A stretch of DNA of 10,360 bases from Belnapia sp. (GTDB lineage: Bacteria; Pseudomonadota; Alphaproteobacteria; Acetobacterales; Acetobacteraceae), in contig JAQGIA010000576.1 in the NCBI GenBank assembly GCA_028291445.1, forward strand, positions 1 through 10,360. The letters are read 5' to 3'. Both the position numbers and the translations under genes were made by a program. Positions 1 through 6,152 of the stretch are shown here, one piece after another (the first letter of the stretch is position 1; the number at the start of each line of letters is the position of its first letter). Under the pieces are notes generated by a model. It saw only the letters and a list, made by a program, of their open reading frames with translations. It had not been told where the DNA came from and made no database searches.

Positions 1-2
1 AG

Positions 3-293
3 CGCTGGCCCTCGCTGCCGCAGGTGCCGGTGATGGCCGAGGCGGGCATCCCGGATTTCGTCGTCACCTCCTGGTGCACCTGGGTCGGCCCGGCCGGGAT
101 GCCGCGGCCGATCGTCGACAAGATGAATGCCGCGCTGAAGGCGGTCGCCGCCGACCCCGCCATCCAGGCGCGCTTCCTGCAGACCGGCGCCAAATGCAGC
201 TGGAGCACGCCGGAGGATGCCGCCGCCTATGCCGCCAGCCAGCGGCCCATGCTGCAGGAGATGGTGCGGATTTCCGGCGCCCGGATGGAATAG
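3..293 (+). CDS. Bug/TctC-family tripartite tricarboxylate transporter substrate-binding protein (C-terminal part, 5' end outside window)
   Basis: Only the last 96 residues are present; the frame is open from base 3 and runs off the left edge, so the true start is not visible. The visible part opens with a segment like R-x-P-x-L-P-x-V-P-V-x-A-E-A-G-I-P, followed by S-W-C-T-W-V-G-P-A-G-M-P-R-P-I-V-D-K-M-N, which is the typical C-terminal lobe of Bug/TctC periplasmic binding proteins (usually about 320 residues). These proteins bind carboxylates or other small organic solutes and deliver them to a TctAB-type permease; the ligand cannot be told from this fragment. The last codons and stop (GGATGGAATAG) are copied in a 13-bp tandem repeat directly downstream. 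No permease gene is visible, so it may be one of the many orphan Bug proteins, but the upstream side cannot be seen. Family assignment is by recognition of the conserved segments, not by a search. Confidence 0.88.
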   Translation, partial: RWPSLPQVPVMAEAGIPDFVVTSWCTWVGPAGMPRPIVDKMNAALKAVAADPAIQARFLQTGAKCSWSTPEDAAAYAASQRPMLQEMVRISGARME

Positions 294-314
294 CCGGATG
301 GAATAGCCGTATGG
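281..314. repeat. 13-bp tandem duplication covering the stop codon of the Bug-family gene
   Basis: The unit CCGGATGGAATAG occurs at 281-293 and again at 294-306, followed by a partial, mutated third copy (CCGTATGG, 307-314). The first copy holds the last codons and the TAG stop of the binding-protein gene; the second carries a second TAG one frame out. It looks like a replication-slippage duplication. Confidence 0.8.
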
Positions 315-322
315 CGGGGCAC

Positions 323-358
323 CCCTGGTAATCCCGGCGGGGCCGCCGCATACCAGGG
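323..358 (+). terminator. Nested inverted repeat between the Bug gene and the phosphatase start; terminator or translational hairpin
   Basis: The outer arms CCCTGGTA (323-330) and TACCAGGG (351-358) are perfectly complementary. Inside them CGGCGG (335-340) and CCGCCG (343-348) pair again, giving 14 base pairs interrupted by one small internal loop. The right arm ends two bases before the phosphatase ATG at 361 and includes the only purine-rich stretch (CAGGG) that could serve as its ribosome binding site. There is no T-run after the stem, so a classic intrinsic terminator is not shown. It may end transcription of the upstream gene, or mask translation initiation of the downstream one. Confidence 0.5.
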
Positions 359-360
359 CC

Positions 361-1017
361 ATGCCCGCCGCCGATGCCACTTCCACCCCACTTTGGCTCA
401 ACAGCCTGTTTGTGGACCATGCCCTCCTGCGGGTCGGCTGGCGTAATTGGGGGGTGGTGGAGCCGGGCCGGCTCTACCGCTCCAACCACCCGCTACCCTG
501 GCAGCTGCGGGCCGCGACCCGCCGCTTCGGCCTTCGCACCGTCATCAACCTGCGCGGCGAGCGGGAGGATTGCGGCTCCGACCGGCTCGCACGGGCAGCC
601 GCGGCGGCGCTGGGGCTGGTGCAGATCGACGCGCCCTTCGAAAGCCGCGGCGCGCCGCATAAGGACCGCATCCTGCGGCTGGCGGAAATCTTCCGCAGCC
701 TGCAGGAGCCGGCGCTGATGCACTGCAAGTCCGGCGCCGACCGCACCGGGCTTGCCGCCGGGCTCTGGATGCTGCTGCAGGGCCGCCCGCCGGCGCTGGC
801 CATGGCGCAGCTTTCGTTGCGCCATGGCCATGTCCGGCAGTCCCGCACCGGCATCCTCGACGCCTTCTTCGCCGCCTACGCGGCGGCCCATGCGCGCGAT
901 GGCAAGCCCTTCCTCGACTGGCTGCGGGAGGATTATTCCGAGGCGGCACTGCGCCAGGGCTTCCAGTCCCAGGGCTGGGCCGACCGGCTGGTGGATGGCG
1001 TGCTGCGGCGGGAATAG
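361..1017 (+). CDS. Tyrosine/dual-specificity protein phosphatase, CX5R type
   Basis: A 218-residue cytoplasmic protein with no signal peptide or membrane segment. The P-loop signature H-C-K-S-G-A-D-R-T-G lies at residues 121-130, with Cys122 as the expected nucleophile and Arg128 as the phosphate-binding arginine (CX5R). Upstream segments fit the same family: P-G-R-L-Y-R-S (35-41) and the strand T-V-I-N-L-R-G-E (60-67). An Asp/Pro-rich stretch near residues 88-102 (Q-I-D-A-P-F) may supply the general acid. Known members hydrolyse phosphotyrosine, phosphoserine/threonine or other phosphate esters; the substrate here cannot be predicted. The ATG at 361 is the first start in frame and keeps the whole conserved N-terminus, but its ribosome binding site is weak and lies within an inverted repeat. 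It follows the Bug-family gene on the same strand by 67 bp and converges with the AbrB-family gene. Nothing ties it to the flagellar genes. Confidence 0.88.
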   Translation: MPAADATSTPLWLNSLFVDHALLRVGWRNWGVVEPGRLYRSNHPLPWQLRAATRRFGLRTVINLRGEREDCGSDRLARAAAAALGLVQIDAPFESRGAPHKDRILRLAEIFRSLQEPALMHCKSGADRTGLAAGLWMLLQGRPPALAMAQLSLRHGHVRQSRTGILDAFFAAYAAAHARDGKPFLDWLREDYSEAALRQGFQSQGWADRLVDGVLRRE

Positions 1018-1027
1018 CGCCGCACGG

Positions 1028-1047
1028 GCCAAAACCGTTGTTTTGGC
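1028..1047. terminator. Small hairpin between convergent phosphatase and AbrB-family genes
   Basis: GCCAAAAC (1028-1035) and GTTTTGGC (1040-1047) form a perfect 8-bp stem with a 4-nt loop, ten bases after the phosphatase stop and about 45 bp from the end of the convergent gene. It is one of the few AT-containing stretches in the region. No T-tract follows outside the stem on either strand, so its use as a bidirectional terminator is inferred from position. Confidence 0.45.
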
Positions 1048-1092
1048 TACCAAATTACGCCCCCAAGCGTATCCGCCTGAGATGAGTTTGCA

Positions 1093-2205
1093 CTATGCCC
1101 TGCCGAGCAACCCGAGCCGCACCGCCCAATGGTGGATGCGGCCGACCAGCAGGTTGCAGAGCACCGTCCGGGTCAGGTGAAAGCCCAGCACCAGCGGCAC
1201 GCCGAGTTCCAGCGCCTTGGCGGTCAGCGCCATCTCCGGCATGCCGCCGGGCGCCATGCCCAGGATCATCGCCGCCATCGGCAGCCCCGCCAGCGCACCG
1301 ATCCCGATCGCCAGCACGGTCAGCAGCACGGACAGCACCCCGGCCGAGATCACCGAGGCGATCGCCAGCCGGCGCGAGGACAGCAGGAAGCTGCGGTTCA
1401 GCCTTGTGCCGAGCGAGGCGCCCATCGCCACCTGGGCCGCATCCACCAGCCAGGACGGCACGCCGGACGGCAGATGCCCGGTCGCCGCGAGGGTGATGCC
1501 GAGCGCGCAGGGCCCGAGCATCCAGGGATTGGCCAGCCCCAGCAGCCGCAGCGGCCAGGCCGCCAGCAACCCCGCCGCCACCATGGCCGCGAGGCCCGGC
1601 CACCAGACCGGCGACCGCGCCGCGGTGAAATCCGAGAAATCCCCATGCGGCGCCAGCCATCCCAGCAGCGGCGGGAAGGTCAGCACCACCACCAGCACCC
1701 GCATGGTCTGCGCCAGGGTGACCGTCGCGACCGAGGCCTTGGCCTCCTGGGCGAGCACCGCCATGACGATGACGCCGCCGGGCACCGCGCAGAAGAAACC
1801 GGTCTGCGCATCGGTCCCGGCCAGGCGGGTGAATAGCTGCGCCACCACCAGCCCCGAGAGGATGGCGAGCACGCCGCCGGCCAGCATGACCGGCAGCGCC
1901 GCGGTCACCGCCGCCAGGACCGGGCCGGAGAAGGTGATGCCCAGACCGAGGCCGAGAAAAACCAGCCCGGCCGGCCGCGCCCAGGAAGGGACGGCGACCG
2001 GGCGATGCCAGGCAAGGCCAGCCGTCGCCATCATGGCGCCGATCATCCAGGCCAAGGGCACATGCAGCAGGTGCAGGCAGCCGCCGCCCAGGGCGGCACA
2101 GGCCATGGTCAGGCCCTGGTCGCGCAGCAGGACAGCGGGGATGCGGGGAGGGAGAATCGAGACGGCCAAGGCCACCAGCGTCGCGCCACGGACCGATGGC
2201 GTCAA
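1093..2205 (-). CDS. AbrB-family membrane protein (duplicated-domain type, formerly 'ammonia monooxygenase' family)
   Basis: About 370 residues, almost entirely hydrophobic, with roughly ten likely membrane segments. Two halves repeat each other: a V-P-G-G motif followed by a Met/Ala-rich helix at residues 141-155, and A-P-G-G-M-P-E-M-A at 318-326, each followed by a segment with a conserved Thr-Arg or Met-Arg. The segment P-L-A-W-M-I-G-A (50-57) matches N-P-W-M-L-G-P later on. This is the pattern of the AbrB/duplicated transmembrane family (Pfam AbrB, PF05145), unrelated to the Bacillus AbrB regulator. Its function is poorly known; transport is assumed and the old ammonia monooxygenase label is not supported. 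The open frame begins at a TTG (2205) with a weak ribosome site. A GTG at 2175 and an ATG at 2106 (residue 34, just before the first clear membrane segment) are alternatives, so the start is uncertain. It is divergent from the FlaG-like gene, with only about 40 bp between them. Confidence 0.85.
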   Translation of the reverse strand: MTPSVRGATLVALAVSILPPRIPAVLLRDQGLTMACAALGGGCLHLLHVPLAWMIGAMMATAGLAWHRPVAVPSWARPAGLVFLGLGLGITFSGPVLAAVTAALPVMLAGGVLAILSGLVVAQLFTRLAGTDAQTGFFCAVPGGVIVMAVLAQEAKASVATVTLAQTMRVLVVVLTFPPLLGWLAPHGDFSDFTAARSPVWWPGLAAMVAAGLLAAWPLRLLGLANPWMLGPCALGITLAATGHLPSGVPSWLVDAAQVAMGASLGTRLNRSFLLSSRRLAIASVISAGVLSVLLTVLAIGIGALAGLPMAAMILGMAPGGMPEMALTAKALELGVPLVLGFHLTRTVLCNLLVGRIHHWAVRLGLLGRA

Positions 2206-2245
2206 ACCACCGCAGCTTTACGCATTCTTCACGGTCAGGCACCTA

Positions 2246-2734
2246 ATGTTCGCGGCAACCGACATGATCGCCCCCAGCGCCACTTCCCCCATTATCGGCA
2301 GAAGTTCGGAAATCCCCCAGGGGACCGCGGCCAGCAGCGGCGCCAGTGCCGCCGCGACGCCGGCGGCAGCGACCGAAGCCGGACTACCCTCCGCCTGGCC
2401 CAGCCCCAGTCTGCGGCTGGACGCGGCGCTGGGGATCATCGTCATGGAATTCCGCGACAAATCCGGTGGCGTCGCCTCGACCCTGCCGACCGAGCGGGAA
2501 CTCCAAGCCTATCGCTCGGCCGCCAGCCGCCCCCGTGCCGATGTCACCGGGCAGATCGGTGGCGCCACGCCACGACAGTCCGGGGCTTCGGGCCTGCCCG
2601 ATGGTGGCGCGTCCGGTGTCGCCGCGCCGTCCAAGGCCGCGGCCGAACCGGGACCACCGGCCGCGCCGAAGGTCCCGGGCGGCACCACGCCGGCGCCGAC
2701 CGCTCCGGGCGCCGGCCTCATCGCCAAAGCCTGA
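2246..2734 (+). CDS. Small FlaG-like flagellar-associated protein (low-complexity flanks around a conserved core)
   Basis: A 162-residue protein, or 156 if the second ATG at 2264 is used; neither has a good Shine-Dalgarno sequence. Residues 1-54 and 91-162 are Ala/Pro/Gly/Ser-rich and probably disordered. Between them lies a clearly folded core at about residues 55-90, L-R-L-D-x2-L-G-I-I-V-M-E-F-R-D followed by S-G-G-V, L-P-T-E and E-L-x-A-Y-R. This resembles the short beta-rich core of FlaG proteins (hydrophobic strand, Asp, Gly turn, second strand ending in a Pro, then a Glu/Leu helix). FlaG is a non-essential protein linked to filament length and flagellin genes. The gene sits beside the hook operon, converging on flbT, which supports a flagellar role. 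It lies at the 3' end of a much longer open frame whose first part is antisense to the AbrB-family gene. The gene is well supported; the FlaG label rests on pattern recognition only. Confidence 0.65.
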   Translation: MFAATDMIAPSATSPIIGRSSEIPQGTAASSGASAAATPAAATEAGLPSAWPSPSLRLDAALGIIVMEFRDKSGGVASTLPTERELQAYRSAASRPRADVTGQIGGATPRQSGASGLPDGGASGVAAPSKAAAEPGPPAAPKVPGGTTPAPTAPGAGLIAKA

Positions 2735-2770
2735 GCCCAACCGCTCGGCCGCTGCGTGCGCAACCATGCA

Positions 2771-2786
2771 TCCCGCCGTGGCGGGA
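2771..2786 (+). terminator. Short GC-rich hairpin downstream of the FlaG-like gene
   Basis: TCCCGCC (2771-2777) and GGCGGGA (2780-2786) are perfectly complementary around a GT. The hairpin starts 37 bases after the stop codon of the FlaG-like gene. There is no T-run, so its role as a terminator is inferred from position and stability. Confidence 0.4.
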
Positions 2787-2912
2787 GCGATACTCGCCGC
2801 GCCGCGGGCACCTTGGGCTGGTCACGGCCCAGGGCGGGTAGATCGCTCCATCCCTCCGAGGCGCGCTACCGGTGCCGGCACTCCCAGGCAGGGCCTTGGC
2901 CACCAAGGTTGC

Positions 2913-2957
2913 CCCTGAGCAGCGCCTTGGGCGGCGCGCCCAAGGCGCTGCTCAGGG
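2913..2957. terminator. Perfect 21-bp inverted repeat overlapping the end of flbT; likely bidirectional terminator
   Basis: CCCTGAGCAGCGCCTTGGGC (2913-2932) is the exact reverse complement of 2938-2957. Pairing extends one more base (G2933 with C2937), leaving a 3-nt loop. The right arm contains the last sense codon and the TGA stop of flbT (2952-2957). Smaller hairpins with the same CCTTGG/CCAAGG core lie just to the left (2894-2908). No T-tract follows on either strand, so it is not a textbook intrinsic terminator. It sits between convergent transcription units, where a two-way terminator or an mRNA 3'-end protector would be expected. Confidence 0.65.
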
Positions 2958-3425
2958 TGCCAATGGAATCGGCAGCGACAGCCGCGTCTCGCTTCCGGGC
3001 CGGACCGGGACCTGCCGGGCCGGCGGTACCGGCGCCAGGCCGAGCACCTCCTCCTCGTGGCGCATCACCCGGCGAACCAGCTTCAGCGCCTGATAGCAAT
3101 CATCGGCCTCGGCGAACACGAGCGCCTGCTGCAGCATCTCGCGCGCCAGCACCGAGGTGGTCGCCACCTGGAATTCGGCGATCAGCACCCGGGCCGCTTC
3201 GAGCCCGCCCGTCCTTTCCTCATCGGTGCCGATATAGGCGGTCTGCAGGGCGAAATAGATGCGCCGGGCGGGCGTGGTGGCGGCCTCGGGCGGCATGATC
3301 TGCTTGCCGAAGAGGAAGCGGGCCTTGGCGGCCAATTCGATACGCGTTCTGTTGCGAAATCGGATCGGCGCGCCATTGACGACCATCATGTCGCCCTGAC
3401 GCAATTCGAGGACCAGCGTGGACAT
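2952..3425 (-). CDS. flbT: FlbT, flagellin post-transcriptional regulator
   Basis: A 157-residue cytoplasmic protein. The N-terminal half matches FlbT: L-x-L-R-Q-G-D-x3-V-N-G-A-P-I-R-F, then L-F-G-K-Q-I-M-P-P-E-A-A-T-T-P-A-R-R-I-Y-F as two adjacent blocks around residues 36-56, then A-L-Q-T-A-Y-I-G. In Caulobacter FlbT acts on the 5' leader of flagellin mRNA and couples flagellin synthesis to hook assembly; other alphaproteobacteria use it as a positive or negative factor. The open frame extends 32 codons further upstream, but the ATG at 3425 was chosen because AAGGA lies 6 nt before it and the family similarity starts there. The C-terminal roughly 30 residues are Pro/Arg-rich and extend a little past the usual family length. 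It is the last gene of the flgE-flgK-flgL run, 92 bp after flgL. Its usual partner flaF is not adjacent in this window. Confidence 0.93.
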   Translation of the reverse strand: MSTLVLELRQGDMMVVNGAPIRFRNRTRIELAAKARFLFGKQIMPPEAATTPARRIYFALQTAYIGTDEERTGGLEAARVLIAEFQVATTSVLAREMLQQALVFAEADDCYQALKLVRRVMRHEEEVLGLAPVPPARQVPVRPGSETRLSLPIPLAP

Positions 3426-3431
3426 TCTTGT

Positions 3432-3436
3432 TCCTT
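3432..3436 (-). promoter_or_regulatory. Ribosome binding site that fixes the flbT start
   Basis: On the minus strand AAGGA precedes the ATG at 3425 by 6 nt. This selects that start over the upstream ATG at 3521, which would overlap the end of flgL and adds 32 residues unlike FlbT. Confidence 0.75.
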
Positions 3437-3517
3437 TCGAATCCGCGCCGCGGAGAGAAGGCGAATCCTCGCATGCCGGACTTAACGTGGCCTGAAACCC
3501 GGGAAGAAACCGTGGCG

Positions 3518-4585
3518 TCACCGCAGGTAGTTGGTCAGGCTCAGTTCGCCGATCGCGCCGATGGATTTGTAGCTCGCCTCCAACGTCGTCCTGGTCGACG
3601 TCAACTGGGTCAGGACCGTCGCGAGGTCGATTTCCTCGATCGCGGCGAGTTGGACCTGCAGGGAATCCCGCATCTCGGAATGGCGGGTCTGGACGCTGGT
3701 CAGCTGCTTCTCGGTCAGGCCGAGCGCGCCCTGTTCGTCGGCCAGCGCATTGGCCGCGCTTTGCAGGCCGCCGCGGATCGATTGCGTCAGGGCGAGGAAA
3801 TCCGCCTGGGACAGGGTCTGGCCGGGGGTCAGCGCGGCGATGCTGGCCAAGCCGCGCAGCAGGTCGCGTGCCCAGCTGCCGGTGGTCTCGCCGGTCGAGG
3901 TGGCGGCGGCATTCCGATTGGCGAACAACCCGGTCTCGGTGACGTTGCCATCGGCCGAGGGCACGCTGCGGCGCGGCTCGGTGAGCCCCTTGGCGGGATC
4001 CGACAGGAAGCCCGAGAAGGGCGTCACCCCGGCGCTGTCGTCGCGCGCGATGGCCTTGGTCTGCGCCGCGACCGCCGCCGCGTTGCCGCCGCCGAGCGTG
4101 GCGATGGCTGCGGCGATCTGCGTCGCCATGCCGCTGGTCGGCAGCCCGCGCGGATCGGGGATCGGCGGATTGGCCAGGTCGCTGCCGCCGAACAAATATT
4201 CATCCCCCTGCCTGGTGTTCAGCAACTGGCCGACCTCGACCAGCGCATTGCGCGCCTGGGTGGCGGCGAAGGTGAGCTGCTGCGGGTCGTTGGGATCGAG
4301 CTTGATGGCGACCGAATTGCCGAATTGGCTGGCGATCTCGCTGATCCGGGCGAGGGTCTGCTGGGCCGCGGTGGTGCGCGACAGCGCCTGGCCGATGACC
4401 GTGCCATAGGTGTCCCGCCGCCTGATCTCGGCCCGCAGGTTCAGCGCCTGCGGCATCAGCGGCGCCAGGTCGCCGACCGCCTCGGCCTTGAGGCCGGTGT
4501 TCACCTGGCGGGTCAGCGACAGCATCCGGGCCCGCAGGGCCGCCGAATCGGTGTCGAGCCGCCGCAGCATGGCGATCTGGGTCAT
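3518..4585 (-). CDS. flgL: FlgL, flagellar hook-filament junction protein (HAP3)
   Basis: A 355-residue flagellin-like protein that is exported and placed between FlgK and the filament. The N-terminal helix has Q-V-N-T-G-L-K-A-E-A-V-G-D-L (residues 27-40), matching the V-S-T-G-like motif of the flagellin/FlgL N-terminal domain. The middle holds F-A-A-T-Q-A-R-N-A-L-V and D-E-Y-L-F-G-G-S (the typical FlgL 'YLFGG' segment). The C-terminus is a long helix ending S-L-T-N-Y-L-R, as expected for the D0 helix. The central domain is Ala-rich and variable. The start at 4585 is set by GAGGAGG 8 nt upstream; an in-frame ATG at 4633 would overlap flgK and lacks similarity. The gene begins 17 nt after the flgK stop, so the two are almost certainly co-transcribed and translated in tandem. 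Confidence 0.92.
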   Translation of the reverse strand: MTQIAMLRRLDTDSAALRARMLSLTRQVNTGLKAEAVGDLAPLMPQALNLRAEIRRRDTYGTVIGQALSRTTAAQQTLARISEIASQFGNSVAIKLDPNDPQQLTFAATQARNALVEVGQLLNTRQGDEYLFGGSDLANPPIPDPRGLPTSGMATQIAAAIATLGGGNAAAVAAQTKAIARDDSAGVTPFSGFLSDPAKGLTEPRRSVPSADGNVTETGLFANRNAAATSTGETTGSWARDLLRGLASIAALTPGQTLSQADFLALTQSIRGGLQSAANALADEQGALGLTEKQLTSVQTRHSEMRDSLQVQLAAIEEIDLATVLTQLTSTRTTLEASYKSIGAIGELSLTNYLR

Positions 4586-4593
4586 CGGGCCGG

Positions 4594-4600
4594 CCTCCTC
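4594..4600 (-). promoter_or_regulatory. Strong ribosome binding site that fixes the flgL start
   Basis: GAGGAGG on the minus strand lies 8 nt before the ATG at 4585, in the short gap after the flgK stop codon. It decides the start against the in-frame upstream ATG at 4633. Confidence 0.8.
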
Positions 4601-4602
4601 GG

Positions 4603-6129
4603 TCAGCGTTTGGCGGCGAACAGGATGTCCCACAGCGTCTGCAGGGTCCCGAGCACCTTGGCGTTGGCGGCATAGGCATTCTGCAGCGTCACCATCCCGG
4701 CCATCTCGGAATCCACGTCGACGCCGGCGCGGGTGGCGAAGCGCGCCGCCAGGGCGGTCTGCAGGCTGGTCGCGCTGTTCCTGGCGGCGGTGGCGGCGGC
4801 GCGGTCGCCGACCTGGGCGACGGTCACGCTATCGGCGTAGCCGCCGATGCTCGCCGGCGCGGAGAAGGGCGAGACCAGCGTGCCGTCGGGGCCGAGGCCG
4901 GCGCTGGCGATGGGCTGCCACGGCGCGCCCGCCGCGGCATTGGCGCTCAGGCTGTAGTTCAGCACCCGGTCGAGCAGGATGATGAAGCCGGCCGGGCCAT
5001 CGGGCGGATTGGGGGTGAAGGCATCCGGCCCGCCGGCGCTGGCCGCCACCGCCTGGGTGCCGTCGCGCAGCAGGCTCGGCGTGGTGGTCAGCGCCGCACC
5101 GACGCGCAGCCGCCCGGCCAGGCCCATCTGGTCGCTGCCGGCATAGGGCTGCGACAGATCGGGCACCGTGGTGCCATCCGCATCGGTGAAGAGCGCCAGC
5201 CCCTGGCGGGCGAAGCGATCCGCGAGATTGGCGGCGACGAGGTCGGTTTCCGCCTGGTAGCGGGGCAGGGTGCGGTCGCGCAGCGCGATGTACTCGCCGA
5301 GCCGCCCGCCGCTGATCTGGTTGGTGATGTCGAGGCCGCCCAGCGTCACCCCGGGCAGTGTGCCGCCGGCGCCGTGATAGGCCTCGGGCGCGACGACGGC
5401 CTGGGCCGTGGCCAGCACGTCGCGGTTGGGGTCGAGCGGCAGGATGATGCCGCCGCGGGCGACCAGCAGCAGGTCGCCGCCCGGCTGGTGGATCGCCTGC
5501 ACCTCCATGCTCTCGCCCAGCCGGGCGATGGCCTGGTCCCGCTCATCCTCCAGCCCCGCGCTGCCGCCGGCCGGACCGATCCTGATCTGCAAGGTCAACG
5601 TGGCGATCTGCCGGAGTGCGGCATTGGCATCGCTGATTTCCTGGACGATGCCGTCCTGTGCCTGCTGGCGGGCGGTGCCGATCGCCTGGGACACGTCGTT
5701 GAGCCGGGTGGTCAGCGTATCCGCCGCGACCAGCGCGCTGCGCTGCATGCCGGCATCGGCCGGGCTGGCGCGCAGCGCGGTGAAGGCGCTGCCCAGCGCT
5801 CCGACCGCATCGCCCAGCGTCGCGCCGGCGCCCGATGCGCCATGCGCCTGTTCGATGCCCTGCAGCAGCGCCTCACGCGCGGTGGCGGCGGCGACCGCGC
5901 CGCGGCTCCGGTCGAGCTGGTTCAGCACCGCGGTATCGACCGCCCGCTGGGCCTCGGCGGTGCGCACTCCGGAGGGGGAGGCATCCACCACCAGGGCCTG
6001 CTGCGGCACCGTCTTCCGCGTGTAGCCGACGGTTTCCGCATTGGCGATGTTCTGCGCGGTCTGCGCGATGTTGCGCTGGACCGCCGCCAGGCCGCTGCGG
6101 GCGATGGTGAGGGCGAGGTCGAGGCTCAT
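4603..6129 (-). CDS. flgK: FlgK, flagellar hook-associated protein 1 (hook-filament junction)
   Basis: A 508-residue axial protein exported by the flagellar type III system, forming the first junction ring on the hook. The N-terminal rod/hook signature is at residues 27-38 (N-I-A-N-A-E-T-V-G-Y-T-R), preceded by the amphipathic D0 helix S-G-L-A-A-V-Q-R-N-I. The C-terminus has the matching D0 segment, V-D-V-D-S-E-M-A-G-M-V-T-L-Q-N-A-Y-A-A-N, then A-K-V-L near residues 487-490. In the middle, R-Y-Q-A-E-T-D-L-V-A-A-N-L-A-D-R-F-A-R-Q is typical of FlgK. Length is normal to slightly short for alphaproteobacteria. It begins 23 nt after the flgE stop, with AAGGCGG upstream, and ends 17 nt before flgL, so it is the middle of one operon. 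No internal promoter of sigma-54 type was seen in the flgE-flgK gap. Confidence 0.94.
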   Translation of the reverse strand: MSLDLALTIARSGLAAVQRNIAQTAQNIANAETVGYTRKTVPQQALVVDASPSGVRTAEAQRAVDTAVLNQLDRSRGAVAAATAREALLQGIEQAHGASGAGATLGDAVGALGSAFTALRASPADAGMQRSALVAADTLTTRLNDVSQAIGTARQQAQDGIVQEISDANAALRQIATLTLQIRIGPAGGSAGLEDERDQAIARLGESMEVQAIHQPGGDLLLVARGGIILPLDPNRDVLATAQAVVAPEAYHGAGGTLPGVTLGGLDITNQISGGRLGEYIALRDRTLPRYQAETDLVAANLADRFARQGLALFTDADGTTVPDLSQPYAGSDQMGLAGRLRVGAALTTTPSLLRDGTQAVAASAGGPDAFTPNPPDGPAGFIILLDRVLNYSLSANAAAGAPWQPIASAGLGPDGTLVSPFSAPASIGGYADSVTVAQVGDRAAATAARNSATSLQTALAARFATRAGVDVDSEMAGMVTLQNAYAANAKVLGTLQTLWDILFAAKR

Positions 6130-6152
6130 CGCCGGCTACCGCCTTGGCCCGC

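Noticed and set aside
1217..2245. Long plus-strand open frame upstream of and in frame with the FlaG-like gene
   Set aside because: It is antisense to the AbrB-family gene, its translation has no recognisable domain, and the minus strand shows clear duplicated PGG membrane motifs. Only the part from 2246 on looks coding.
2237..2256. Sigma-54-like sequence (AGGCAC...TTCGC) at the start of the FlaG-like gene
   Set aside because: GG and GC are 12 nt apart rather than 10, and it overlaps the start codon.
2218..2460. 80-codon minus-strand frame with a hydrophobic middle
   Set aside because: Opposite the FlaG-like gene; the hydrophobic stretch mirrors the Ala/Gly-rich plus-strand coding. The plus strand has the conserved core, and this frame has no family resemblance.
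3426..3517. Separate sigma-54 promoter for flbT in the flgL-flbT gap
   Set aside because: No GG-N10-GC pair with flanking consensus was found on the minus strand. Co-transcription with flgL is simpler.
3428..4675. 415-codon plus-strand open frame
   Set aside because: Antisense to flgL and to flbT's upstream region; composition is typical of a high-GC shadow and there is no domain, while the minus strand matches FlgL from end to end.
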